DNA of 64,000 nucleotides from Capra hircus (Eukaryota; Chordata; Mammalia; Artiodactyla; Bovidae), in the NCBI RefSeq assembly GCF_001704415.2, contig NC_030826.1, forward strand, positions 28,887,324 to 28,951,323. Reading direction: 5' to 3'. Both the position numbers and the translations under genes were made by a program. Every line of letters starts with the position of its first letter. Position 1 is the first letter of the stretch. The notes beneath the pieces are model-generated. The model was given only the letters and a program-made list of their open reading frames with translations. It had not been told where the DNA came from and did no database searches. This document shows positions 1-10,030 of this stretch, one piece after another.

Positions 1-165
1 TTAAGGACCAAGGGGAAGCAGCCTGTGTTACTCCCAAGGAAGCTTCTGGAAACAAAGGTGGCTTCTGTCATCTGTCGGCCACACACAGTCAAGAGGCACC
101 AGTGAGCTGAGTGACATTTGGCAGGCAGCTTCCCCTCTCTGAGCCTCAGTGTAAAAATAAGGGGG
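1..165. other. Unique DNA with a weak MIR-like end
   Basis: Mostly unplaced sequence. Positions about 100-160 resemble the part of MIR that reads TCTGAGCCTCAGT followed by AAAATAAGGGG, on the plus strand, but too little is left for a firm call. Confidence 0.35.
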
Positions 166-556
166 CACACTACTATATGTAAAATTGATAACTAATAAGG
201 ACCTATTGTATAACACTGGGAACTCTACTCAATATTCTGTAATGCTCTATATGGATAAAACAGAGTGGACAGAGGTATAACTGATCCACTTTACTGTATG
301 CCAAAAACTAACACAACACTGTAAGTCAATTATGTGTGTCTTCAGTAGCGTTTGACTCTTTGTGACTCCATGGAATGCAGCCCACCAGGCTCTTCTGTCC
401 ATGGGATTTTTCAGGCAAGAATACTGATGGGTTGTCGATTCCTCCTCCAGGGATCTTCGTGACCCAGGGATCAAACTCGTGTCTCCTGTGTCTCCTGCAT
501 TAGTAGGCGGATTCTTTACCACTGAGCCACCATAAAAATTAAAAAGAGAAAATAAG
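166..556 (+). mobile_element. L1 3' UTR fragment, split by a SINE
   Basis: The stretch with CACTACTATATG, ACCTATTGTATAACACTGGGAACT and AACTAACACAACACTGTAA is the cetartiodactyl L1 3' UTR type. It resumes at about 534 with an AAAAATTAAAAAG tail after a SINE insertion. The same L1 end recurs near 27.9 kb. Confidence 0.65.
333..533 (-). mobile_element. Bov-tA SINE inside L1
   Basis: Reads from the BovA end (TTTGACTCTTTGTGACTCCATGG) to the tRNA head (TTCTTTACCACTGAGCCACCA), so the element is antisense. TGTCTCC is repeated just before the head. It interrupts the L1 3' UTR, so it is younger than that L1. Confidence 0.85.
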
Positions 557-570
557 GGGGGGGGTGCCGG

Positions 571-752
571 GGATTAGGGACTGGAGGAGAAGGGGACGAC
601 AGAGGATGAGATGGCTGGATGGCATCACTGACTCAGTGGACGTTGAGTCTGAGTGAACTCCAGGAGTTGGTGATGGACAGGGAGGCCTGGCATGCTGCGA
701 TTCATGGGGTCGCAAACAGCTGGACACGACTGAGCGACTGAACTGAACTGAA
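571..752 (+). mobile_element. BovB (RTE) 3'-end fragment
   Basis: 5'-truncated BovB. It includes the C-terminal ORF2 region (GATGAGATGGCTGGATGGCATC) and finishes in the diagnostic short tail ACTGAACTGAACTGAA. It has no coding capacity. Confidence 0.85.
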
Positions 753-1103
753 GGAGCTGGAGAAGCAGCTTAGTCCCTCCTACCTCTGCAATTCTAGGAT
801 GTGCGTCTTGTCTCCTTTCTCACTTCCTTTGTTTTACTTTCTTTGTTTCCTTCATCCCTAGACATATGCCTTAACCCTGCCACATAAGCCCTGATATTTC
901 CTGGTTCCTGGTATGGCATGTGGAACAACCCTCCAACAGTGCTGTTCAGCACAGCCACCATCCAGAATACTCACAGCCATTAAGTCAAAAGGTATGGACT
1001 CTGTTATTCAAGGAGCCACCAAGAGCCAAGGAGCCTTAGACAACTCTCTGAGCCTTTCTGAGACTCGATTACATATTTCAAATCGGACATGGTCTGCAAT
1101 GAC
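753..1103. other. Unique DNA, nothing recognised
   Basis: No repeat or gene recognised. It contains a pyrimidine-rich run at about 800-860 and no open frame longer than 66 codons. Confidence 0.5.
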
Positions 1104-1800
1104 TAAAATTTAAAGGATGGACAATATTAAGTGCTGGCATGGATGCGGAGCAACTGGAAATCTCATCCATTGCTGCTGGGAATGCAAAATGGTACAGCCG
1201 CTCTGGAGAGCAGTTCAGCAGTTTCCTATAACGTTAAACATATACTTACCAGATGACCCGGCAATTCCCCTCCTAGGCACGTACCCCAAAGAAATTAAAA
1301 TATAGGTCCACACCAAGTCTTGTACACAAACGTTCATAGCAGCTTTATTCACAAGAACCCCAAACTGGCAACAACCCAAAAGATCTCAACAGGTACTAAA
1401 GAGCGAACTATGGAATATCCACGCAATGGAATATTACTCACCAACACAAAGGAACAAACTATCGATACAGGCCACAACCTGGATCCATCTCATAGATGTT
1501 AAGAAGCTAGTCTCAAAAGGTTACCTGTTGTATGATTCCATTTGTATGATATTCTCAAAAAGACAAAACTACTGTACAAGGATGGATGACCCATGAAGGG
1601 TTAGGTCAGAGAGGGTATGAATGCAAAAGGAGGGTGAGAGAGATCTTAAGAGTGATGAAGCTCTTCTATATCCTGGCTCAGGTGGTGGTTACAGGATTAT
1701 TAGTAAGATTATAACTCAGATTATAAGTCTCTAATATGTGTTAAAATTCACAGAACTGTACACCTAAAAAGATTAATCTTATTGTCTAGAAAAAACTAAA
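1104..1800 (+). mobile_element. Old L1 3' UTR
   Basis: Follows the mammalian L1M 3' end in order: GGCATGGATGCGGAGCAACTGG, GGGAATGCAAAATGGTACAGCC, CAATTCCCCTCCTAGG, GGAATATTACTCACC, and an AACTGTACACCTAAAAAG end. It is divergent, with no reading frame left. Confidence 0.8.
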
Positions 1801-1859
1801 ATACATGCTACTTTCACCTTGAAAAAGAAAAAACAAAACAAAACACAGACAATGATGCT

Positions 1860-2046
1860 GTCTCCTTATAGAACAGATCATCAGTGGGCTCCTCCCAGGC
1901 AACAAAGATATAGTGTACAGCATAGGGAAATATGGCCATTATTTCATATTGACTTCAAATGGAATATTTATATCTATAAAAATATTGAATCAGTATGTTG
2001 TATACCTGAAAATTATCTTTTATAAATAAACTATAACTTTTAAAAG
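1860..2046 (+). mobile_element. L1 3' UTR terminus
   Basis: TACAGCATAGGGAAATATGGCC, AAAAATATTGAATCAGTATG and TTGTATACCTGAAAATTATC match the terminal part of a ruminant L1 3' UTR. It is separate from the preceding copy because the 3' end starts again. Confidence 0.65.
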
Positions 2047-2140
2047 GGAGGGGCCCTCACCAATAAACTGTAAAGTCCTGAGAACTATTAGTTACTGATA
2101 CCGCTTTTAATTACAAAGAGCCTCTTCTTGTTTTAGACGA

Positions 2141-2607
2141 ATAGTTCTCCACGTTGGACCAGGAGCAGCAGCTGCTGCTGCTAAGTCGCTTCAGTCGTGT
2201 CTGACTCTGTGTGACCCCAGAGACGGCAGCCCACCAGGCTCCCCCGTCCCTGGGATTCTCCAGGCAAGAACACTGGAGTGGGCTGCCATTTCCTTCTCCA
2301 ATGCATGAAAGTGAAAAGCGAAAGTGAAGTTGCCCAGTCATGTCCGACCCTTAGCGACCCCATGGACTGCAGCCTACCAGGCTCCTCCATCCATGGGATT
2401 TTCCAGGCAAAAGTACTGGAGTGGGGTGCCATTGCCTTCTCCAAGGAGCAGCAGTATCACCTGGGAATCTGATCAGAAGTAGAAACTTTGGGGCATCAAC
2501 CCAGCCCTCCTGAATCAGAAATTCTGGGGGTGGGGTTCCACAGTCCGTTTCTGACAAGCCTTTGGGGTGAATGATTCCAATGCATGCTGAAATTTGGGGA
2601 CCAGTGG
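2141..2607 (-). mobile_element. MER5A-like hAT element, split by Bov-A2
   Basis: The left part is ATAGTTCTCC..GGACCAGGAGCAGCAG. The right part, TATCACCTGGGAATCTG, CTGAATCAGAAATTCTGGGGG and a terminal GGGGACCAGTGG, matches the non-autonomous hAT element MER5A. The halves join cleanly once the inserted SINE and one target-site copy are removed. Confidence 0.65.
2172..2443 (-). mobile_element. Bov-A2 dimeric SINE
   Basis: Two BovA units are joined by the linker ATGCATGAAAGTGAAAAG, and the (CTG)n / AAGTCGCTTCAG tail lies on the left, so the element is antisense. It is flanked by an 11-bp direct repeat AGGAGCAGCAG at 2161-2171 and 2444-2454, the target-site duplication. Confidence 0.92.
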
Positions 2608-3513
2608 CCTCCACACATCCATTAGATCCATCTAAGGCCAGTCCATCACAGATCCGTCCGGCCCTTTAATGTCTAAAGTACAGATGCAGACATCTTTTTC
2701 CACCTCCTCCTTGCTCACTGACTCTTCCTCTTTTCCCCTCTCTCTGCCTTTATTCTGCCCCCAGGCCAGCTGTTGCCTTGCAGGGAGAAGCAAGGGCCAC
2801 AGCTCTAACTGACATGGAATCACGTGTCCTGCTGGGATGCCTGGAAGGAAAAGCCACTGTGACCTCAGTCTTGGGAGGAGCTGGGAGGACCAGGGAGGGG
2901 CCCTGGGCTCTACACATCGCTGCAGGCTCTGCAAACACTCTTCCCTTCTGACCTGGCCGCCCACATCCTACTATCAACTCCTGGAGCTCACTCCTGGAGC
3001 ACTGCTCCAATCAAACCCTGGAAAGGCACCACGTCCCACTTACCCCAGAAGGACAACTTCAAAGCCGCTTCACATGGACCCTGGCTCCGAAGCCACGCAG
3101 GGATGATGGATCACAAAGGCAAAATCAGAACCATATGGACTTCGTAGTCGGCAAAATAAACAGAATTACAGCATCAGGGTTGGGGAGAAGGAAACCGGGG
3201 TCTGAGTGTCTGGCCCAGAGCCCGGGTTTGGTGGCACCCAGCACGGGCTGGGCTCCCTGGCCTCTCCTCCCCACCCACAACGCCCACAAACAGTGCTAGG
3301 GGTACCCGGCGTGCTAATCCTCCTCACTGAGGACTCTATGAGCAAGGCTGCTTCAGCTGACATTTACTGAGTTTTTATATTCTCTTTTATGGTGCACTTG
3401 AAGAGAGTTCAACTTCTTTTCCAGTTTTGTACAAATATGCCCAAGCACACTCTGCCACTGGTGACAGCACCAGGAGCCTCGGGGAGGGGTTAGGGGAGCA
3501 GCTGTGGCCCCCA
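2608..3513. other. Unique DNA, about 0.9 kb
   Basis: No repeat family recognised. It has a CT-rich stretch at 2697-2760. Open frames of up to 110 codons on both strands overlap one another and resemble nothing known; none has a start or splice context that I would trust. Confidence 0.5.
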
Positions 3514-3721
3514 CTGTGCTTAGTCGCTCAGTTGTGTCTGACTCTTTGTGACCCCACGCACTGTAGCCCCCCAGGCTCCTCTGTCTGTGGGGATTCTCCA
3601 GGCAAGATTCTGGAGTGGGTTGCCATGCCCTCCTGCAGGGGATCTTCCTAACCCAGGGATCGAACCCGGGTCTCCCACATTGCAGGTGGGTCCTTTACCA
3701 GCTGAGCTGCCTGGGAAGTCT
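3514..3721 (-). mobile_element. Bov-tA SINE
   Basis: Full-length copy with BovA body on the left and tRNA-Glu-like head on the right, including box B complement GGGATCGAACCCGGG and the end GAGCTGCCTGGGAAGTC. Confidence 0.9.
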
Positions 3722-3885
3722 CACCCCTGCCCTCTTCTACACCACTCGCCCCTTCCTCCCAGAGAGAACCGCGCTGGGCATACAGCCAATCGTGCTGGGT
3801 GCACCCACTCCCGGCCTCATTCGCATCACGGAGCAGAGAAGCTCTTCCCCAGTTTCTAGGGAAAGAGCATGGTGGTTCGCGTGGC
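3722..3885. other. Short unique stretch before the nest
   Basis: Nothing recognised between the Bov-tA and the left end of the MER20-like element. Confidence 0.4.
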
Positions 3886-4030
3886 CAGTGTTTCTGAACT
3901 GGGGCAATTTTGGGAACATCTGGCAATGTCTGGGGACATTTATGAGCTATCATGATGGGGGTAGGAGTGACCAGCAGGAGTATCAGTTCCCTATTGCTGT
4001 CCTGACAAATGCCCACAAATTCAGTAGCTT

Positions 4031-5022
4031 CAGTTCAGTTCAGTTACTCAGTTGTGTCCGATTCTTTGCGACCCCATGAATCGCAGTACGCCAGGCCTCC
4101 CTGTCCATCACCAACTTCCAGAGTTCACTCAGACTCATGTCCATTGAGTTGGTGATGCCATCCAGCCATCTCATTCTCTGTCGTCCCATTCTCCTCCTGC
4201 CCCCAATCCCTCCCAGCATCAGGGTCTTTTCCAATGAGTCAACTCTTCGCATCAGGTGGCCAAAGTATTGGAGTTTCAGCTTTAGCATCAGTCCTTCCAA
4301 TGAACACCCAGGACTGGTCTCCTTTAGGATGGACTGGCTGGATCTCCTTGCAGTCCAAGGGACTCTCAAGAGTCTTCTCCAACACCACAGTTCAAAAGCA
4401 TCACTTCTTCGGCGCTCAGGTTTCTTCACAGTTCAACTCTCACATCCATACATGACCACTGGAAAAACCATAGCCTTGACTAGATGGACCTTTGTTGGCA
4501 AAGTAATGTCTCTGCTTTTGAATGTGCTATCTAGGTTGGCCATAACTTTCCTTCCAAGGAGTAAGTGAAGTCGCTCAGTCGTGTCCGACTCTTTGTGACC
4601 CCGTGGACTGTAGCCCACCAGGCTCCTCCATCCATAGGATTCTCCAGGCAAGAATACTGGAGTGGGTTGCTATTTTCTCCTCCAGGGGATCTTCCTGGAG
4701 ATCCCAGGTCTCCTGCATTGCACGCAGAGGCTTTAACCTCTGAGCCACCAGGGAAGTCCAAGGAGTAAGTGTCTTTTAATTTCATGGCTGCAGTCACCAC
4801 CTGCAGTGATTTTGGAGCCCCCCAAAATAAAGTCTGACACTGTTTCCCCATCTATTTCCCATGAAGTGATGGGCCCAGATGCCATGATCTTAGTTTTCTG
4901 AATGTTGAGCTTTAAGCCAACCTTTTCACTCCTCTTTCACTTTCATCAGAGGCTTTTTAGTTCCTCTTCACTTTCTGCTATAAGGATGATGTCATCTGCC
5001 TATCTGAGGTTATTGATATTCT
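4031..5022 (-). mobile_element. BovB (RTE) fragment, antisense, with nested SINE
   Basis: The 3' tail (TTCAGTTCAGTTCAG) is on the left. The sequence then runs back through the ORF2 C-terminal region and the LINE reverse-transcriptase region, ending near the TCATCTGCCTATCTGAGGTT segment that encodes the catalytic Y-x-D-D area. Short target repeats GTAGCTT at 4024-4030 and GTAGCCT at 5023-5029 flank it. Frameshifts and the inserted SINE leave it dead. Confidence 0.9.
4568..4756 (-). mobile_element. Bov-tA SINE inside BovB
   Basis: Bordered by a perfect 15-bp target duplication TCCAAGGAGTAAGTG at 4553-4567 and 4757-4771. Removing the SINE and one repeat restores continuous BovB sequence. Confidence 0.93.
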
Positions 5023-5263
5023 GTAGCCTAAGGCGACACAAATTTCTTAGAGTTCTGAATTTCAGAAATGGGTCTCACTGGGCTAAAGCCAGGGTGTCAG
5101 CAGGGCCATGTTCCTTATGGAGGTTTTAGGGAAGAATCTGTTTCCTTGTCTTAATTTTCAGCTTCTAGAAGCCACTTGCATTTCTTGGCTCCTGGCCCCT
5201 TCCTCCATTTTCAAAGCTAGTAATGGTGAATCAAGTCTTCTTCATGTTGCTTTTATCTCTCTG

Positions 5264-5488
5264 AAAAATGAAAGTGTTAGTCGTTCAGTCGTCTCCAACT
5301 CTTTGTGACCCTGTGGACTGTGGCACGCCAGGCTCTTCTCTCCATGGGATTCTTCAGATAAGAGTCCCAGAGTGGGTAACCATGCCATTCTCCAGGGGAT
5401 CTTCCCAACCCAGGGATCAAACTCACATCCTTATGTCTTCCACATTGCAGGAAGATTCTTTACCATCTGAGCCACCAGGGAAGCCCCT
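5264..5488 (-). mobile_element. Bov-tA SINE inside the LTR-like relic
   Basis: BovA body then tRNA head ending GAGCCACCAGGGAAGCCC. Imperfect direct repeats ATCTCTCTG at 5255-5263 and GATCTCTTT at 5489-5497 mark the target site. Confidence 0.87.
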
Positions 5489-5497
5489 GATCTCTTT

Positions 5498-5932
5498 GGT
5501 TTCTTTTTTCTTTTTTGATGGTGGGGGGGCAGGTAGTGAGTAGTATGCTACTGCTGCTGCTACTGCTAAGTCACTTCAGTCGTGTCCAACTCTGTGTGAC
5601 CCCACAGATGGCAGTCCACCAGGCTCCCCCGTCCCCGGGATTCTCCAGGCTAGAACACTGGAGTGGGTTGCCATTTCCTTCTCCAATGGATGAAAGTGAA
5701 AAGTGAAAGTGAAGTCGCTCAGTCCTGTCTGACTCTTAGCGACCTCATGGACTGCAACCCACGAGGCTCCTCCGTCCATGGGATTTTCTGGGCAAGAGTA
5801 CTGGACTGGGGTGCCATTGCCTTATCCAAATGAGTAGTATATGGGATCTCAATTCCCTGAGCAAGGATCCAGCCCTTGCCCCCTACATTGGAAGTACAGA
5901 GTTTTAACCACTGGACCGCCAGGGAAGTTCCC
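5498..5932 (-). mobile_element. CHR-type tRNA SINE, split by Bov-A2
   Basis: A T-rich tail at 5498-5517 (the antisense of a poly-A) and a right part at 5841-5932 with GGGATCTCAATTCCCTGAGC and CCACTGGACCGCCAGGGAAG form one CHR-like element. It sits inside the LTR-like relic. Confidence 0.65.
5547..5830 (-). mobile_element. Bov-A2 dimeric SINE inside the CHR SINE
   Basis: Two BovA units with a GATGAAAGTGAAAAG linker and a CTGCTGCTG tail on the left. It is flanked by a perfect 10-bp repeat TGAGTAGTAT at 5537-5546 and 5831-5840. Confidence 0.92.
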
Positions 5933-6046
5933 TGGTTTTTCTCTCTTTTGTCCTCTTCCACTGATAAGGACCCTAGTGATTATATTGGGGCCTACCTATA
6001 TAACCCAAACTACTCACCTCCAGGTCAACTGCTTTGCAATCTTTTT

Positions 6047-6394
6047 AATTTTTTTGCTTTAATTTTTTTAATTTATGAAAATATGATAACACATGTACAG
6101 GAGACTTGGAAAATACAGAACAAGGTTACATATAGTTCCATTATATATAACAATTATTATTTTAAGTAGATAAATTAAGATTTTTTTAGTTGGCATTTCA
6201 ATATCAAACTCTCAAAAATTAGTAGAATGAATAGACAGAGAAGTACAGTAGACCTGAAAATCACTGAGAACCAATTCAATATAATCAAGATTTAAACAAT
6301 TTTCACACAGTAGTGGGATACAAATTTTATTCAAGTTCCCACAGACTATAAACTAGGAGACACTGGAACATATCCAGGGACATAACACGAGGTG
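6047..6394 (+). mobile_element. Probable L1 ORF2 fragment inside the LTR-like relic
   Basis: The part 6215-6390 (GAATAGACAGAGAAGTACAG, ATACAAATTTTATTCAAGTTC, ACATATCCAGGGACATAA) resembles the region of L1 ORF2 just after the endonuclease, highly decayed. The AT-rich 6047-6200 part is not assigned. Confidence 0.45.
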
Positions 6395-6647
6395 TGATTT
6401 GCGATCTTAATTCCATCTGCAACTTCAATTCCCTGGACCATGTGACCTAACACACTCATAGGTTCCAGGAACTGGGGCTGTGGACATCTGGTGGGTGACA
6501 TGATTGTGTAGACCACTAGCATCCAGTGGGTAGAGGCCAGCAATGCTACTAAGCATCCTACAATGCACAGGACTCCCCAGCCCACAACCAGCAACTATTC
6601 ACCCCCATATCCCCAAATGCCAGTAGTGGCGAGGCTGAGAAACCCTG

Positions 6648-7989
6648 GTACAGCCTAATACTGACCAAGTTCCCAGTGACCCTGACTCAAGTCCATTTCC
6701 ATGGAGAGACCAACCATTGGGCCCTAGGAGAAGCTGTGACTCACGATGAAGGAGGAACACTTACCATTCTGTTCAATATTTTAAAGTAGATTCTGTGTTC
6801 CAAAATCATCCTCAAATGATTCTTTTTTGAAATACATACAGGCTTTAAAAACAAATAAAATGCATCCTGCCCACTGAAGGCCCAAGAACACAGCGGACAC
6901 AGAGCATTTAAATCCCTTTACATAAACAACTTCAAATAACATGACTAATTCTGCTTTGCTGTCTGATATGCTATTTGGTCTCAGAAATCCCTGAATTAGC
7001 AATCCAGAAGTGCTCACACTCCCATGTTCTCTCTCCTCTCTCCCAGGAGGGCTGAGCCACCAGCAGCTGATGAGAATACTTAATGACCCAGAGGTCTCAG
7101 TCCCCACAGCAAAAGCCCTCCAGCCCCTAGGCTCCTGTGGGTAGCCAGGGGAGCCCAGCATGGGTGAAGCTGCAGCTGCTGGGGCAGCCTGGGGAGGGGA
7201 GGGCTGTGAAGGAGGCCCCATCCAGCCCTGCAGATCAAAAGGGTCAGAAAGGATGCGGCTCCGCACAGGCAACCTCTGTCCTACCCCTTGGGCCATTCAC
7301 GGTCTGGGTCTCCCAGAGTGGGTCAAGAAGCAGCAGCAGAGATCGAGTTGGTGATGGTTTCCTAGCAATTCCCTGGCGGGGACAGGCAGGACCTGCGAAC
7401 TCCACTTTTCTGTCATTCAGACAAAGGAGTCCCTACTCCCTCCCACCTCCATCACAATGGTGAGCAGAGGCACGGTGGCACCTGGCCTGGGCACGTGTCA
7501 CCATGTGTGTGTCCCCATGTCCTGCAGCCCAGACAATCTCCTGCTCTCTGCTCCACACCTACTGCTTACTTAACTTCTCTGTGGCGATTATCCAGCATTT
7601 TCTGCCAAAGCCACCATCTCTGCCCCAAAGCACATGGAACACCAGCTCTGGTGAAGTCAGCCCCGTGAATGAGATGCCCTGACGCTCAGGACCCCTTGCG
7701 CCAAGATGCTGGCCACACAACACACTACGTGCATCCACCTGTCTGTCCTGCAAACACCTGCCATGCTTCTACTATGCTCGAGACACCATCTAGACCTGGA
7801 AACCACAGCAGCCGAGACAGAAGGGCCTTGTCCATGAGGAGCTTAACTCTTCTGAAGGGAGAACAATAAGGCTCGGCCCCAAACATGGAAGAACATTATC
7901 TCACTTAACAGGCAAACCAACACTGGAGGACGGTGAAAAACCATCTTCATTTTCAGATGATTACAACCACAACAATAAACACATAACAC
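6648..7989. other. Unique DNA, about 1.3 kb
   Basis: No repeat recognised. It holds an unrecognised 171-codon open frame on the minus strand (6781-7296). An AATAAA sits at about 6856 on the plus strand. There is no supporting signal for a gene. Confidence 0.5.
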
Positions 7990-8075
7990 GATGCTTTGTG
8001 GCTCAGTGTCCTCATCAGTTTATGTACGTTCGCTCATTTGGTCTCTACCACAAGCCTGGAGGTAGGTTCTGGAAG
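7990..8075 (-). repeat. Weak MIR-like core
   Basis: TGGCTCAGTGTCCTCATCAG..CTACCACAAGCCTGGAGGTAGG has the spacing of an antisense MIR core, much decayed. Confidence 0.3.
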
Positions 8076-8081
8076 CACAGA

Positions 8082-8180
8082 TGGTCCCTGGCTTATGGTG
8101 ACTTTTGTCGACTTAGACTTATGATTTCTTGACTCTACGATGGTGTAAAAGCCCTACGCATTCAGTAGAAACTTGCTGAA
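8082..8180 (+). mobile_element. Tigger-type DNA transposon fragment (tentative)
   Basis: GACTTAGACTTATGATTTCTTGAC, ACGATGGTGTAAAAGC and ACGCATTCAGTAGAAAC match a motif series from pogo/Tigger-derived elements. Only about 100 bp are left. Confidence 0.4.
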
Positions 8181-9496
8181 CTTGCACAGCTGGCTCCGGA
8201 CCTCTTAGTGAGTCACCTCTCCTCTCACCTGCTCAGTGTGGCAGCTTCCTGACCGCCACCCAGCACAGCTCAACCACTGAGCATTCTCCCTGCCAAATGC
8301 CTCCTTCTGGACCTGGGCCCCAGGGCTCCCACCTCCAAGGGGCAGAGAAGGGGCAGAGGGATGCTGTCTTCATGTGGCTCCAGGAGCCCCTCTGTGGTTC
8401 AGTCCCCACAGTGAGTCACCTCCCTCCATGGACTGTTGCCAAAGAGAAAGCCCTGTTATGGTGGGAGCACCCACCCCCTCTTCCCTTTTCCAAGCACGGC
8501 TTTCACCAGATCGAACATTAGTCATGTAAATGCCAACAGAAGTTCAAAGACGCTTTGATAATGGGATTTTCTAATGCAAGCAGCTGCCGCTGCTGGACAC
8601 AAACCTCTTGGCTCCCTCATCCAATAGCCCCCTTTCAGGACCTCTGGGGTCAGCATCTCCATCTCCTGTGACATGTGGGGATGTGGGTGTCTGTTTTCAC
8701 ACTTGGATTTTTGCAGCAGAGGGAAAGCCTCAAAGGCATGACCTGGTATCTCCAAGCACAGTGATCTGGGGGCCTGGAAACCACCCTGGGCTGCAACAGC
8801 ATCCTACATCTCCAGGAAACACCAAGCCAGAAGCAACTTGTGACAGTTACCTTCTCAGTGTGCCTTCCCCCAACGCACCCCTACTTCCGCTGAGAGCACT
8901 CTGATTTTCTTTTGGGGGTGCATCTTTTCCCCACCCCATCATCATGGTTTGTGGAGAGAGGCTGCCCTCACCTCTCTAAGGAGCACAGTCTATTCCCCTG
9001 GCCACACTGACTAGCTCTGGAGGGGGCAAGTGACCCAGGTGCTCAATTCCTGGATTTTAGTCGGAATTAATGTAAATGTGAAGCTGCTGATGGTTATCTT
9101 GACACCCTATGGGGAAAACCTCCTGAGTATGGAAGCTACATAGAAGAAAAAAAGAGCTGGTGAGGGACAGAGAGAAGAGATGGGGGAGGAGGGAGAGAGA
9201 GAGACATCAGATTGCTGATACTGTGTAAGTTGCTTGATCAAACCATGTCTGAAGCTGACATTCTGGGACTTTTTCAGTTACACCAAACTATAAATTCCCT
9301 TTTTGTCTGAAGCCAATTTGAAAGGCATTTATATAGGATGAAAGATTTGTGCCTAATATTCTCTCAGCACAGGCCAGGGCATAATATCAACAGCAGCAAA
9401 CTCTAAAGAACATAGAGCAGAGAGTATGAGAGATTCAGCCCCTTCTATCAAGGTAAAGTCTTCTTCCAATGCGACATGCGTTCCCAAATACCCTCC
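8181..9496. other. Unique DNA with a purine-rich tract
   Basis: No gene or repeat recognised across 1.3 kb. A purine-rich tract of A and GAGAGA runs covers about 9144-9209. Open frames reach only 98 codons. Confidence 0.5.
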
Positions 9497-10030
9497 GTAT
9501 TAGTTTCCCATGGCTGCTGCAGAAAACTACCATAGACTTGGTAGCATAAAACCAAGTCTATATATATATATATATATATTCTCTCAGAATATATACTTCT
9601 CTCAGAAGTATATATATATATATATTCTCTCAGTTCTGGAGGCCAGAAGTCCAAAACCTGTATGACTGAACTGAAATCAAGGTTTTTGGCAAGGCCACGT
9701 TCCCTCTGGAGGTTCTAGGGGAGAATCCTGTCCTTGTCCTCCAGCACCTGGTGGCTGCCAGCCCCCCCTTGGCTTGTGGCCACATCACTCCAGTCTCTGC
9801 CTTCCTGGTCAATTTCCTCCTCTTCGGGCACAGTAGCATCTCCTTCTGCCTCCTTCTAATAAGGACATCCAGCACTGCATTTAGGGCCATCTGGATAATC
9901 TGGGATAATCTCCTCATCTTAAAATCTTTAACTTGGTCACATCTTCAGAGACCCTTCTCCCAAATCAGGTAACATTCCCAGGGCCTGGGGACTGGAATGT
10001 GGACACACCTTTGGGAGCCATTCTCAGCCA
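9497..10030 (+). mobile_element. MLT1-like LTR relic with an internal AT palindrome
   Basis: Same family as the relic at 4-6.5 kb: GTATTAGTTTCCCATGGCTGC at the left, CAGTTCTGGAGGCCAGAAG, GGCCACGTTCCCTCTGGAGG, GGGGACTGGAATGTGGACAC near the right. About 70 bp of TA repeats and palindromes interrupt it at 9559-9633. Confidence 0.6.
9559..9624. repeat. (TA)n microsatellite pair with hairpin
   Basis: Two TA tracts, 9559-9579 and 9609-9624, surround the perfect inverted repeat ATATACTTCT / AGAAGTATAT (arms 9591-9600 and 9604-9613, 3-bp loop). Confidence 0.9.

Larger units (their letters stand above)
3974..6510 (+). mobile_element. MLT1-like LTR relic in four main pieces
   Basis: Pieces at 3974-4030, 5023-5263, 5933-6046 and 6395-6510 follow one consensus order: TTCCCTATTGCTG, ACAAATT..AGAGTTCTG, GGCCATGTTCC..GGAGGTTTTAGGG, AAGGACCCTAGTGATTA, TTAATTCCATCTGCAAC, GGGGCTGTGGACATCT. 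A 5-bp direct repeat GACCA at 3969-3973 and 6511-6515 flanks the whole, as expected for an ERVL/MaLR LTR. The family name is tentative. Related copies lie near 9.5, 32.3 and 35.8 kb. Confidence 0.55.
3886..6647 (+). mobile_element. MER20-like hAT element split by nested insertions
   Basis: The left half, 3886-3973, has CAGTG, a GGGGCAATTTT motif and CATCTGGCAATGTCTGGGGAC. The right half, 6511-6647, has AGCATCCAGTGGGTAGAGGCC, CATCCTACAATGCACAGGAC and the terminal GAGAAACCCTG. Together they rebuild one element of about 220 bp, pushed apart by roughly 2.5 kb of later insertions. Confidence 0.65.

Noticed and set aside
4040..4429. 129-codon frame resembling reverse transcriptase C-terminus
   Set aside because: It is BovB LINE sequence, interrupted and 5'-truncated, not a host gene.
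4531..4851. Peptide similar to many predicted ruminant proteins (SEVKASACNAGDLGS type)
   Set aside because: This is the translation of the Bov-tA SINE, a frequent false protein prediction.
6781..7296. 171-codon minus-strand open frame
   Set aside because: No recognised domain, no splice or polyadenylation context on that strand, and composition typical of chance frames.
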